A DNA stretch of 64,000 bases, from positions 82,524,702 to 82,588,701 of the forward strand of contig NC_065881.2 in assembly GCF_932274485.2 (NCBI RefSeq), read 5' to 3'. Shown here piece by piece: positions 35,037 through 46,629 of this stretch. The notes under the pieces are model-generated. The model was not told the origin of the DNA and did not search any database. It saw nothing but the letters and a program-made list of their open reading frames with translations. A program made the translations under genes and the position numbers. Each line of letters starts with the position of its first letter. Position 1 is the first letter of the stretch. Source of the DNA: Patella vulgata. Taxonomy: Eukaryota; Mollusca; Gastropoda; Patellidae.

Positions 35037-35249
35037 TTAATAAATTAAATCATAAATATTTTTTAGAACTAATTTGGGAGCTCCTTTAACATTGAGACTC
35101 TTGGCGGTAGACGGGTCAGCAACCCGCTTAATCCGTGCCTTTTCATCTTCTGTCAGGGGTGGGATGGGCCTCGAACCGCCAGACTTGGAAACCATAAATT
35201 TACATATATGGTTTTTTTTTTCAAAATAACTAAAGTCCATTGAAAACAA
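35037..35249 (-). other. Unrecognised short open frame
   Basis: About 53 codons of non-repetitive composition lie downstream of a polypyrimidine tract (aaaaaaaaa on the + strand at about 35213-35220) and end at a stop at 35037. The sequence SGGSRPIPPLTEDEKARIKR looks protein-like, but no family is recognised. Could be a lone terminal exon or a retrocopy fragment. Confidence 0.2.
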
Positions 35250-36880
35250 AATGGCCTCAATCTGGTCTATGTGAGAGAGGTTCAGGAAAAGTTAATTAAA
35301 CTAGTTTCGTTTTCTCATCATGTTACTTGTTGCATACCAGCCATACAATAAGTCGATCACCAGCAACGGTAATTGATTTCCTTTCCAACTGAAAGGGCAT
35401 TTTTTCGGAACAGAGTGCACATAGCCATACATACACACCTCTATACACTGGTTGGAAATCTCGCCGGATTCGAGTGGTATCAACCATAACCGGTTTCTTT
35501 TGTTTTTGCAAACACGGCCTCTGGCAAAGCCACTATTGTATACATAACTTCCAAAATTGGTATGGTTAGTGTCAGTCGTTTTTTTTTATCATTTTACAAA
35601 AGATTCTGAGTCGATAGGATATATACTTTTCAAAATATTCAGTCTCGAAATACAATAGTGATTTTGCCAGAGGCTGTGGAAATCATGAAGTCGTAATCTA
35701 CACCAAAAGTTGTCTTAGATTATATAGTTATAGAGCTCTACTCCTATTAGAAATGTGAGTTTATGTAAATAAAATTAAACCATATGTTCGTCCCAAAATG
35801 ACCTAGTTTGTGTCGAGTGGACGTTAAACCCCAGTTCTCTCTATCTCTCTCTCCTATTAGAAATGTGAGTTTAAAGCGCCTGAGAATTTGAAAAAAATAC
35901 TGAATTAAAGGACTGTTACAGCACCCTAATTTCAAATGGCCATATCACAACGATGTTTAGATCTAGAGAAATAAAATTCTAGGTTTGTTAGTTTAAGGCC
36001 GATATAGCCTACTATAACGTATATTTTTTTTGAAGGGGTCATGACCCCGCCATTGGTCCAGTTCATATGGAATGACCCTCATTTCATTTTTTTAGATATG
36101 AAATATTTTATGTGTATTGCCATTTTCATAAATCTATACAATCTGTTGTATATATCTTATACTATAGGCTATTTTTGATTCATTCTGTAACTTAATAGAA
36201 ATTACTTTTCTTATTATAACTGTATAATGGTAACTAAATCTATACAATCCGTTCTTATAGGTTATTTTTAATTCTATATATTAATAGGGCTTACTTGTTT
36301 TATTATAACTGTACAGTTATCCATAAATCTATACAATCTGTTGTATATAATCTACCCTGGTTTATAGACTTTTTTTTAATAAACAATATTTTATCCTAAG
36401 AAAATAATTGAAGAACAGTTTAGGCCAATATTACCTCTCTCTTTATAGACGTACATGATATATTATAACTTAATAATTTATTATTTATATCTATATATGC
36501 TTTGCTTCACTTTGTAAAACAAATTTCCTCTGGGATAATTAGGTTTTAAGTTATTCTCGTTTATTTGTTTTTAAAAATGAGTTTTATATTTACACCACTC
36601 AACCAATTATTCTTAATGATTTGGGTTAACCAAAATGGCTTCAATCGTCATAATGGTAAACATGACGTCATGCCGTCTCCGGTTCATTAAAGCTTCTGTG
36701 TTACTCCCCGGTCCGAGCTACCCATATGCACCAAATTCTTAAATTCTTGTTAAATAAATATGACCGTTTTAATGTACCGAGCCTTTTTGAGTTCGTACTT
36801 AGAATTCCCGAAACGAAAACCAAACCTTATTGTTCCGACAGTCTAGAATAGTTGTGCAAGTAATTCGTAAATCCTAATTA

Positions 36881-37272
36881 AATAATAGCCCGAATTTAAG
36901 TATACCAAAAGTTAAAGAAATATAACCAGTTTTTGAGCCATTCAGATATGACTGCCAAAATTGTAATCAGCGCGCATGTTTTTTTAGGCTAAAGTCTAAC
37001 CAGAAAACTTAGTGTCCATACATAATAAATATTTTATTCCATTAATCAATTCCATTCCGCCATTGGTTTGTCTTAAACTCGTCATTTGTGTTCATGGGCA
37101 TCAGGGTCGAGATGGCAACGTTATATGTTTTATTCGTCTAATTTACTATAAAACATCATTCGGTTTGCCTCACGGGTTAACGGCATATTAATAGCTTTAT
37201 TCACTGAGATGGTTCCTTTACTTATAGTTTATTTTTCGAATTGCTTTTTGTATTTATTTAAATGGAAATATT
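36881..37272 (+). repeat. Left arm of a large inverted repeat
   Basis: Reverse complement of 39368-39760 by eye, for example aataatagcccgaattt here and aaattcgggctattattt there. The arms are about 392 bp with scattered differences. Confidence 0.75.
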
Positions 37273-38006
37273 TAGCACCTTCTTGTTAAACCGTTGAAAG
37301 ATTTAAAGTTTGGATTAAGGTTAAGTGAGTGTGGGTCAAAGATGCCGCTGGCAGAGTGTGTATAGGGTGTTAAAGTTTAAAAGTTATTCCCTACAAGGTG
37401 GTTCTACGGTTCTTACCATAGAATTCAGCTGTGAAATAACACAGTTTCTTTCATTATGTGTACAACAATAAAACTAGTTCAATTGCAAGTTGTCTAAACC
37501 ACGGTGCTGTGATGTATGCATCTAAATGTTTCGACGACCCACCAATCAGTGGTTGCATGATGATTAAATTTATCGGACATGGAATGTGAAAATGCTTTGG
37601 AACTTTCAACTGTAACACGTTGCAATAATTACTCAATATAAGCCAAAAGGATCCGCCTTGTTCATTTATAGTCCGGCCCTGTCTTCAGTATTAAAATATA
37701 AAATTGATCACGAAGTATATTTAGTAATCCGTATTGTAGTAATGGCAATCACGGCTTGTGTTTTTTTGTTTTGTTTTTTGTTGTTTGTTTTTTTTGCAAA
37801 ATATAAAATAATTACGATGTCGTTTAACACTCACAATAACATATTTGGTTACCGGCCATTCAGGTCGTACATGTGTCAAGTATACAGTCATATATACAAA
37901 CGCCTAACTATAGAAGCCTACCATTCTTAATTTCTACTTTTCGCCCTCCAAAACACGAAAGTCGAAAAGTAGCAGTTACGACAAAATGTGAGGCGACAGC
38001 AACGCT

Positions 38007-38120
38007 ATACAAGCCAAAATCGACTCGAAAATAGGAAATTAAGAAATAATACACTGCGATAATAGCGCCCCTCGTTTTTTTTCCTAATTTCTTATTTTCG
38101 ACTTGCATTTTGGCTTGTAT
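38007..38120. repeat. Long hairpin, 39-bp arms
   Basis: Arms 38007-38045 (atacaagccaaaatcgactc and on) and 38082-38120 (ending ttttggcttgtat) are near-complementary around a 36-base loop. Possibly the centre of a foldback transposon. Confidence 0.75.
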
Positions 38121-38129
38121 ACCGTCTTG

Positions 38130-38501
38130 TTGACTTTCGACTTAGTCATATTTTTGTATTTATTGATGTCAGTAAGATGTTACTATGGAGAACGTAAATT
38201 TCAGATTATACATTCCAGACTTCGTAATTGTAAAAGTGCTTTAAACTTCCATAGATTTTTAATGCATATTTCACATAACCCGACATGCAGTTGTGGTCAT
38301 ACTCAAGAAGACAGCGACCATTATTTTTTGCACTGCCCAAATTATTCGTCTCAGCGTATCTCAACATTAAATACCCTCCCATTTAAATCCATAAATACAA
38401 ACGCGTTCCTATATGGCGATACCAACGAAAGTAACCCGTTCAACACAGTGAGTTTTAGTATAGTTCACAAGTATTTAAAACTAAACAAGCGCTTTGAATA
38501 G
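38130..38501 (+). mobile_element. LINE 3' end: C-terminal zinc-knuckle part of a reverse transcriptase protein
   Basis: An open frame ending at 38501 encodes a stretch with SRLRNCKSALNFHRF, then CSCGHTQEDSDHYFLHCPNY. The CxCG...E(D)xxHxxxxCxxY layout is the usual C-terminal module after the thumb of several animal non-LTR reverse transcriptases. A gatgat-rich stretch follows from 38535, as a 3' tail might. The reverse transcriptase and endonuclease are absent, so this is a 5'-truncated copy. It lies in the spacer of the large inverted repeat. Confidence 0.65.
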
Positions 38502-38610
38502 ATAAGGTAATTGTCAGGCGACGATGATTGGTGTTAAATAGTGATGATGACGATGATGATGACGATGATGATGACCATGAAGATGATTTATTTATATATT
38601 TATTTATATA

Positions 38611-38735
38611 CTAGAAGAATGCCCGGCTTCGCTCGGGGGTCATAACTCCGAAACCGGAAGTGGTAGACTAACGCCACCTGGCCTATGTTACTCCCCGGTC
38701 CGAGCTACCCCTATACCCCAAATTTCAGACTCGGA
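38611..38735 (+). repeat. Hairpin-started interspersed repeat (cccggcttcgctcggg)
   Basis: Begins actag, then cccggcttcgctcggg, a small hairpin, and continues ggtcataactccgaaaccgg. The same unit forms the tandem array at 58363-59100. Family not certain; similar ends are found on some non-LTR elements. Confidence 0.6.
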
Positions 38736-39367
38736 AATGACAACGTGAATGATGGATCAGTCGAACGACAGAGTGAATGACAGGAGTTTTCCAGTCGAAT
38801 AATAAAGATAATGGCAACTCTGGTCATAGCATATCTGTTTATAATATATTTCATATAAATGTTTATACACGTATTTGAAAAATACATTTAGGTCTACGTG
38901 TAATGTTAAATGTATAAATTCGGAAATGTTTTGATCTCTTGAACTGTATTATTATTTATTAACGTAATAAATTGTAAATAATGAATCAAGCGAAGACATG
39001 TATTACACGTTTTATTGAATTGGAATAGAAACTGAAAACAGATTAACACCCCGTGTGAGATATTTCATTCAAATATTGTGAAAGGGTTGGTAATAAAATT
39101 AAAATTGTCATTGTGTCATTTTAATAACATTGAATCGTCCTATTCTGTTACGTAGTCGTCTCAACATATTGTTGTCATGGGTTACTTCTGCTAAACAACT
39201 CAATAGAAACGAGTAAAGTATTATAAAAGAAATTATGTCTAAAGAGTTCTTCATGACATGTATTGACTGTAAGACACAAAGCGTACAGGATCTAAGTGTG
39301 ATGTTAAAGGTCAACACGCAAATATTGAAATTGGGTATGTTCGTGGATTGACTTATAGAATGTTGTT

Positions 39368-39760
39368 AATATTTCCATTTAAATAAATACAAAAAGCAAT
39401 TCGAAAAATAAACTATAACAAAGGAACCATCTCAGTGAATAAAGCTATTAATATGCCGTTAACCCGTGAGGCAAACCGAATGATGTTTTATAGTAAATTA
39501 GACGAATAAAACATATAACGTTGCCATCTCGACCCTGATGCCCATGAACACAAATGACGAGTTTAAGACAAACCAATTGCGGAATGGAATTGATTAATGG
39601 AATATAAATTTTATTATGTATTGACAATACTTTTCTGGTTAGATTTTAGCCTAAACACGACATGTGTGTTGGTGACAATTTTGGCAGTCATATCTGAATG
39701 ACTCAAAAACTGTTTATATTTCTTTAACTTTTAGTATACCTAAATTCGGGCTATTATTTA
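39368..39760 (-). repeat. Right arm of a large inverted repeat
   Basis: Pairs with 36881-37272. The 2.1-kb spacer contains a perfect-like hairpin and a LINE 3' fragment. Confidence 0.75.
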
Positions 39761-41026
39761 TGGTAGAAAGATATAATAAAATGACCTAAAGCTTTAAAAC
39801 ATATTTTTAAATATGTTGAGGCACCCTAAATTGAATTTGAAGCACCAGGGATAAATAAATACAAATAGCTATAATGCATGATTTTATTGTAACTAGTGAA
39901 CTGATAAATATTGTACAATTTATCTAAAGAGTACATTTATGAAAACGTGGTACTTTTCTGATATCTAGTTAAATTAACACTTACCCAGATCTTGGCATAA
40001 GCATGACTTAAAATGATCACGGATAAAACAATTCCGTGCGAATCAAGAATTCTTTATGTAAGAATAGAGCTTTATAAGACCGTAAATGCACCACACATTA
40101 TGTCTCCATAAGATGGTAGCTATAATCTTTCAATCCAATCCCCTAATTAAGTATACCCCCACCCAATCATAAAAAAATAATAACATAGCAAAACGGTGTT
40201 TAATTCTGATCATCTAAATTATCAAATGATATTCGCCGAAGTAGTAACTGAGAAGGGCGTGTTTTAAGATATACATAATGTATCTTACTATTTTTCGCTT
40301 ATATAATTTGATTTTCAAATACAAACCATTAATACATATCTTAGCATTAAAACAATCAACCATTTGTGGTTATATTGAAATCTGTAAAAGACGCATTCTT
40401 TTTGAATATATTTTTAAAAAATAATAAGTTAAGTACAACAGTCCAGTAGGTTTTGCTGCATTGGAAAAAAACATATTATTAACGCTTTTTCAACAAGCAA
40501 TTGTTATACTCTTAGTGATTTGTAGAGCGTCAAATCACAATGTTATTGTACTGTTTTAAATTGTAGATTTTATTCATTCATGTAAAACATTTATTACAAT
40601 TTTATAATAAAATGTATAAAACACTGAGTTCGAGATTCAAATCACAAATCCATCCAAGCTAGGATACTGCAAATCCGAATTTTTTTGTTTATAAAATATT
40701 TACTTTCCATTCAATAAATATTCCAGTCATCTAGTTTTGGATTTGGGGAAATTCATTCTCCTTTTCCCATATATACAGATTGCCGTATTATTTAATAATC
40801 AAACCAAACAGCATGTAATCAAAGAACGCTTGTATCCGCCATATGTAATATTGTCACGTGACATTGTTATGTTTTGTTTCGCTCGGGAAGCGTTTATTAT
40901 ACATAATAGAACTCCAGTGTAGTAAGCCATAACTATGAACAATATCATGTCCCAAATAAATAATCTAATTTGTAGATCTGCAATTGGTCACATGATGGTC
41001 CGAACATTATTTGTATGGCTCTATTT
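39761..41026. other. AT-rich stretch with nothing recognised
   Basis: No convincing exon, repeat or terminal structure seen on either strand. Confidence 0.5.
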
Positions 41027-41491
41027 GGACTAAGACTAGTAATTATTTCCCTTTATTTCATGATGGACGAATGTAGTGCGAGTTATAAATAGACAATTTT
41101 TCCCTTAATTTTTTTCTCCCCTCTTCCTGCATTTTTGGGTTGACTTTTTGGTCTAGAATTGGAGAAAAGGGATCAAATTTGCAATTTCATAGCAGTTTTG
41201 GGTAATACTGATGATATTACAGCGGAGGGATAGGGGGTGTAAAGTGTCTTTCTGCAGAGCAGTCATTGTGTCGGAAGTGAGATTTTCACCCCAGTCAACT
41301 TCAAATCCGTGTAGCAAAAAATCTAAATGGTCAACCCCCTACAAAATTATGATGAGGAGATTGCCAAATGTTGTCCCCATTGTGCCTATAAAGATTGGAA
41401 CCAACGGAATGTTGAGAAAAAAGCTACAGCCTGTGATGTTACAGCCATTTAACATTGAAGTCAATGGGCAAATAATTGCTAGTCTGAGTCC
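41027..41491 (+). mobile_element. 465-bp TIR element, left copy
   Basis: Starts GGACTAAGACTAGTAAT and ends ATTGCTAGTCTGAGTCC, imperfect terminal inverted repeats of 17 bp. I see no difference from the copy at 45135-45599, in the same orientation. Confidence 0.8.
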
Positions 41492-42481
41492 TGATGAGAT
41501 AAAGAAACATGGCCGACTCGGGATGTTGATATTTTTTCAAAGGCTTATTTCCTGAAATTTTGAATGGAAAGTGTCAGAAATGGTAAGAATACTGCTTTTT
41601 TATTGCCCAGCAGTAAGTTTTTTGATTATTTGGTATCAAAATAGCCATGATTGGGGGTATCCGTTGGCCGAGTGTGAATTTTGGGTTGTAAATGTGTAAC
41701 ATTTTGTTCACAGTGATATCAAAACATGGTTAGGTCTAAATATTAAGGCCAACTCAACTGCAGATTTGGTCTAAAGTCACGAGATGTAAGCAGGGCTGAC
41801 CCTAACCCTAACCCAAGACCCAGTCCTTACCCTAACCCTAACCCACAATCTTTTCAAAAAGCATGTAGCCTAGAGGCCTAAGCCAAGACCTAGTCCTGAC
41901 CCTAGCCCTAACCCACAATTGTGTCAAAAAATCATGTGCCCTAACCCTATTTACATGTTGTGACCTTGAACCAAGTCTGCAGTTGGCCTTAATATTTAGA
42001 CCTAACATGTTTTTGACAGCATACAATGAAATGTTAACATGTACACTCCAAAATTCACACCTGTGTGACTTTTGACTAAACCTGCAGTTGGCCTTAATAT
42101 TTAGACCAAACCTGGAAACATGGTGTCTACCTTTGAGATTGGCTTAGACTTATGTGACACTCAAGGTTTACTTATTTACTGACTGTTAACTGGTTTCTTG
42201 TTGGGGGGGGGGGGCACTGAAGGGACGTTCGCTAGAAATAAAGAGGCATATTATTTCTATTTCCAGTTGAAACCACGAGGAGGTCTCCCTTCTTATTCAA
42301 CCACATATTTTTTTTTTTATTATTATTATTTTCTTACTTTTTTTTATTATTGCATATTTATTTCCATCTTTCTTTCATTTCAGGTGTCAGGTTACTGTGC
42401 AAGAGTGGTATGATTGACCTCAACACAAGTATTAAGGCAAAAGGTGGGTATATGACAATGGCTTGCATATGTCTGTCTTGC

Positions 42482-44544
42482 TTATTTACTATAGCTGTGA
42501 TCCTGTAAAGTGTCATCTGCTGTTGATGGCTGGTCTAAATGGCCCTTTTTGTAGCCGGATTCAACTGCACAGTAATTCTTGTACTCGCGGAATTCATAAA
42601 GCTTTCGTCCATGCAGCAGAAGTGCTTGTCTTTGCACTTCGGGTCTGGATTGGTATTCTCTGTGGTACAGACTTTCTCTTTCTATTTGCCGCAGGGAATA
42701 TCTTGTCTTTGGAGAAAGAGGGGCCCCAAGGAGTTTAGCTTTCTGCTCAGTGGCACTCTTTATTCCATCATTGCTTCTCAATATTGTTGAGGAAAGTCTA
42801 CCCATCGCATTTCTTCCGTAATTTACATTCTTTGGAAGTGAAACACTCAACGAGCGGTTGATTGCTTCACATTTCTGTGTATTTGTTTGGAATTTGGTTT
42901 TTTCTAAAGCTGCTTCACTTATTCGGATTTTTAAAATTTCACTTAGAATTGATTTGTCATTTTCATTCATTTTCAGGGAATCAACTTTATTTGAGGCCAG
43001 ATACATGGAACGGTTCCACCAGTTATTTGTTATCCCACCCCGGCACACAACAGAATGAAGGCGGCACTTTGAGCAGTCGCCATCGTAACACATGATAGTG
43101 GACTCTAGGACTTTTGGTAGGCGTTTTCTCATCTCCTCAGTATTACCACAGTGATTTTCAAACAATGTAGTCATGATTAGACTGCATCTAGCTTTTACAT
43201 CTTGGCTCAGTATTTTCGTGATCTTGCCCTTATCCAGTCTGGTTTTACCAGGAAACATCTCCTCGCTGAATTTTGCATAATAGCAGTGCCTAAATTGAGT
43301 GGCAGCCAGGTGTGAAGGGTCAGCTAGTCGCTCCACACTCCACATCGGATGCAAAATTTTTAAACTATCTTCAATTCCAGCAGCTGATCGTCCATCTCCA
43401 TCTGTTGTTGCATATTTGATGAGGACGTTTTGGAGAGCTAGTTCTGTGCCAATGCTTTTCCCCATGTCATACTCAGATAATGGTGCGTGAACTGGTAAAT
43501 TTGCAGTACAGCCTTCATGTCCCCCAGGGCAGTTGACAGTAAAACCTTTTCCCTTAAGCCAGGCACCTTGCCAGCACAGTTTATTTTGCATCACAGCACT
43601 CAGGATATATTTGTGCTTTGTGTTTGTCTCGCATGCAATTCCAATGGCTTGCGAGGCTGCTTGCCCTGGCTTTTTACTGTGGCCTATGGTTATGCTGTTG
43701 TAAGGCCCATCCACTGCAACATTTATTATATTTGGGTTTACTGACCCTCCCTTCTGATTAAAAGATTTGACTGCTTCTATTTTTTCCCTCATGTTAATAG
43801 TGTTCAACCTTGTCATTTTAGCACTAACTTGGTTAGAAAGAGTCTGCATGCCACTGCGAGAGGGCGGTGGAATATCCAAATCTGTCAACAGCAGCCGAGC
43901 TCTGGTGTTTCCAACCGGCATATCTAACAGTCCAGATTGTAGGGTCAGATTAATAGCGGCTGCCTTTCTTCCTGGTTTGCCAGTTGGAATCTCTTTATAC
44001 AACTTGTAGACAGGTGAGATAAATGTACATTTTGTACACTTTACAGAGTACATCCAACCCGCTCCCCACTTCTGCTCACTAACAGGCTGGAAATTTGGTA
44101 CTGCACAGGCCTTTCTTCTCCCCTGGGCATGTAACCGAATGACAGAATTCCCCACATTTCAATCATTTTCTGGATGTCTATAATCCTGTTTCCCTGGATA
44201 GTATTCGCCTCAGAATTCTCAGTCTCATCCAAATTTAACATTTCAGGTCTACATCTCAAAACCCGATGACTTCCCGGACTGGCATTAGTAGAAAGATGAT
44301 GCATATGAATTTCATCCCTGATCTCTGTGACACCTGTGGAAGTTGAGGGCAAATCATAATCAGTTTGGGTTCCAGCCGAGGACCCCTGTAAACGTTGCTG
44401 TTTAGTGTTGACTTCATGTCCGAGCTTGAAAAAGACAGCCTTGCGTTTATTATGGCCTCTCATATTGGAAGATAACATAAATGGCTTGTATGTTGACTGT
44501 TGTGCATATCTCTGGGTCAGGAAAGTTGTAGGTACCATCAACAT
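42482..44544 (-). pseudogene. Mutator-like transposase (one frameshift)
   Basis: Two overlapping - strand frames, 44544-44041 and 44155-42482 (557 codons), make one protein with a single frame change near 44150, inside a poly-G at MIEMWG. Features of the animal Mutator-like transposase family are seen: a CxxC pair (VKCTKC at about residues 40-43 of the long frame), VAVDGPYNS with a candidate catalytic Asp at 149, IACETNTKHKYI, NKLCWQGAWLKGKGF, a Cys/His cluster (CPGGHEGCTAN) and TTDGDGRSA with Asp 252/254. A further CxxDCxxCRLHSVVC cluster follows. From family knowledge this is a DDE enzyme that cuts and pastes DNA in the nucleus. Length is close to full for the family, so only the frameshift appears to disable it. 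Its neighbours are the two 465-bp TIR elements. Confidence 0.8.
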
Positions 44545-44559
44545 TGTAAATCATTTGAC

Positions 44560-45134
44560 AGACCAGAATGGAGAGTGAGAACTATGATTGGTCAGCCATG
44601 TATCAGATTCCATACTAGGGGGTGGGGATCATAAAACTGTTGTAGGGTTACATAATCAGATTATCTGAACTTAATTGTCCTATGTAAATACAGCTATGTA
44701 GGAGACATTTTAAAATTTATAGGCACTGCATGTTTCAACATCTTAGATTTGACCACAATTTGGCTCTTGAAACTTCGTTAAGAGAGAAAAACTAAGATCT
44801 TTTCGACGAAAATGTTAAAAAAATCTAATATTACATGATAATTACTGTTTTAAAGGATTTTCTTGTTTGATTTATATTGAATTTTTGTTATCTTTTTACA
44901 GAATGCATTTATGTTCAAAAATAAAAATGTTCTGTTTAATTCAAAATTCATGTGCTTTTAAATTTCTGTCTGAAATTCCGCAGTTTTCTGATGTATTGTA
45001 GTGTTTGCAGAATGCTGCACAGCTCATCTGAAAATGCATAGATTTTCATAATCTTTGGCCAGGGAATTGCATATATGTTTGTTTATTAGATAACAACAGA
45101 TTTGTTTAAACTGCAGAAACATGTGAGGTATATA
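44560..45134. other. 5' region of the Mutator-like gene, no other feature
   Basis: AT-rich sequence between the transposase start and the right 465-bp copy. No second gene seen. Confidence 0.4.
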
Positions 45135-45599
45135 GGACTAAGACTAGTAATTATTTCCCTTTATTTCATGATGGACGAATGTAGTGCGAGTTATAAATAG
45201 ACAATTTTTCCCTTAATTTTTTTCTCCCCTCTTCCTGCATTTTTGGGTTGACTTTTTGGTCTAGAATTGGAGAAAAGGGATCAAATTTGCAATTTCATAG
45301 CAGTTTTGGGTAATACTGATGATATTACAGCGGAGGGATAGGGGGTGTAAAGTGTCTTTCTGCAGAGCAGTCATTGTGTCGGAAGTGAGATTTTCACCCC
45401 AGTCAACTTCAAATCCGTGTAGCAAAAAATCTAAATGGTCAACCCCCTACAAAATTATGATGAGGAGATTGCCAAATGTTGTCCCCATTGTGCCTATAAA
45501 GATTGGAACCAACGGAATGTTGAGAAAAAAGCTACAGCCTGTGATGTTACAGCCATTTAACATTGAAGTCAATGGGCAAATAATTGCTAGTCTGAGTCC
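45135..45599 (+). mobile_element. 465-bp TIR element, right copy
   Basis: Same length, ends and orientation as 41027-41491. ATTT follows it at 45600-45603 and ATTT precedes the left copy at 41023-41026, as if the pair and all between moved as one unit. Confidence 0.8.
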
Positions 45600-45642
45600 A
45601 TTTGTTGACAGCAAATACCGCTAATAGTTATCTTGGATAAAA

Positions 45643-45830
45643 TACCTCGTTTAGTAAACGAGGCAATTTTACCCAGCCTCGTTCCAAAAACAGGGCAATT
45701 TAAAAAAACACGTTTTGGAACTCCAGAGAAACGAGGTATTTTTTTTACCTCGTTACAACGAGGCAAAATCGGGGGCAAAAGTTTTGACACGTTTTTGCCT
45801 CGTTTGGACAGAAATGCCGAACGAGGCATT
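45643..45830. repeat. Cluster of CCTCGTT palindromes
   Basis: CCTCGTTTAGTAAACGAGG at 45645-45663, CCTCGTTACAACGAGG at 45748-45763 and a looser gcctcgtttgg...ccgaacgaggc at 45797-45827. An extra inverted pair (cctcgttccaaaaac / gttttggaactcc) lies between the first two. Confidence 0.75.
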
Positions 45831-45856
45831 CTGAGGTTTATAGTGTAAAGGATAGA

Positions 45857-45994
45857 AAATAATGAAGAATATGGATATTGTAAGTTTATAGAGAACTGAC
45901 AAATAATGAAGAATGGGGATGGTGTAAGTTTATAGAGAACTGACAAATAATGAAGAATATGGATTGTGTAAGTTTATAGAGAATTGACAAATAA
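45857..45994 (+). repeat. Three units of about 46 bp
   Basis: Each unit holds aaataatgaagaat and gtaagtttatagagaa. Confidence 0.8.
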
Positions 45995-46109
45995 ACTGAT
46001 CTGATGGAGATGATATCGTAAACAGTGGTAATCCTGAGAAGGCATATTCAAAAACAACACCATAAATGAGTTGTAATCACGATTCAGTAAGACTGCAATA
46101 TCATTCCCC

Positions 46110-46490
46110 GTTATAGGTATCTAGTCGTTTGGGTGGTACGATAAACCAAATGTCAGTAAGACTGCATTATCATCTTCCGTTATCTATTCGTTTGGGTGGT
46201 ACGATATAGGCCGTCTAGTCGTTTGGTTGGTACGATAGAGGATGTGTAGTCGTTTGGGTGATACGATAATCCAAGGTCCAGTAAGACTTCAATATTATCC
46301 TCCGTTATATAGTGTCTAGTCGTTTGGGTGGTACGAAAAACAAAGTTCCAATAAGACTGCAATATCATCTTCCGTTATTGGGTGTCTATTCGTTTGGGTG
46401 GTATGATATAGGATGCCTAGTCGTTTGGGTGGCATGATAAATGATGTCTTGTCGTTTCGGTGGCACGATAAACCAGGGTCCATTCATGTA
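46110..46490 (+). repeat. Irregular tandem array of gtcgtttgggtggtacgata
   Basis: About ten copies of the 20-bp core with variable spacers (cagtaagactgcaatatcat). The core resembles the reverse complement of ccatccgaacgactatacg in SINE family 2, so the array may derive from it. Confidence 0.65.
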
Positions 46491-46629
46491 CACACTGACA
46501 TTGGTGTAACAGGGCCTTTGATGGTTGGAAATCAAATATGCGGAAAACATAAAGTATTAAATAGGTATTATCTAGTTTCCAAATATAGATTGTATATACA
46601 CAGAATTACAAACAAAAACCACCCTTGAG

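Larger units (their letters stand above)
32161..36880. other. Gene-poor AT-rich stretch
   Basis: Contains an old repeat (about 32490-32730) that also occurs near 55140-55350, a degenerate hairpin-ended repeat at 33537-33640 (actagcggatgacccggcg), a SINE at 34734, a SINE tail at 35765-35852, and two or three divergent units of about 110 bp at 36125-36360 (ataaatctatacaatctgtt). One short - strand frame at 35037-35249 (SGGSRPIPPLTEDEKARIKR and on) reads like protein but has no visible partner exon. Confidence 0.4.
41027..45599 (-). mobile_element. Composite Mutator-like transposon, 4.57 kb
   Basis: A Mutator-like transposase gene lies between two directly repeated 465-bp elements with TIRs. 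Inner sequence includes short CCCTAA runs (41797-41852) and an inverted repeat (taggtctaaatattaaggcc at about 41732 against its complement at about 41985). The apparent identity of the flanking copies implies recent movement or gene conversion. Confidence 0.6.

Noticed and set aside
42400-42445. Possible + strand exon with AG/GT borders downstream of the Mutator-like gene
   Set aside because: Very short, no partner exon found, and on the opposite strand to the only recognised gene of that element.
46180-46368. Frames with repeated TTQTTR and YHPNDYTS wording
   Set aside because: Products of the gtcgtttgggtggtacgata tandem array.
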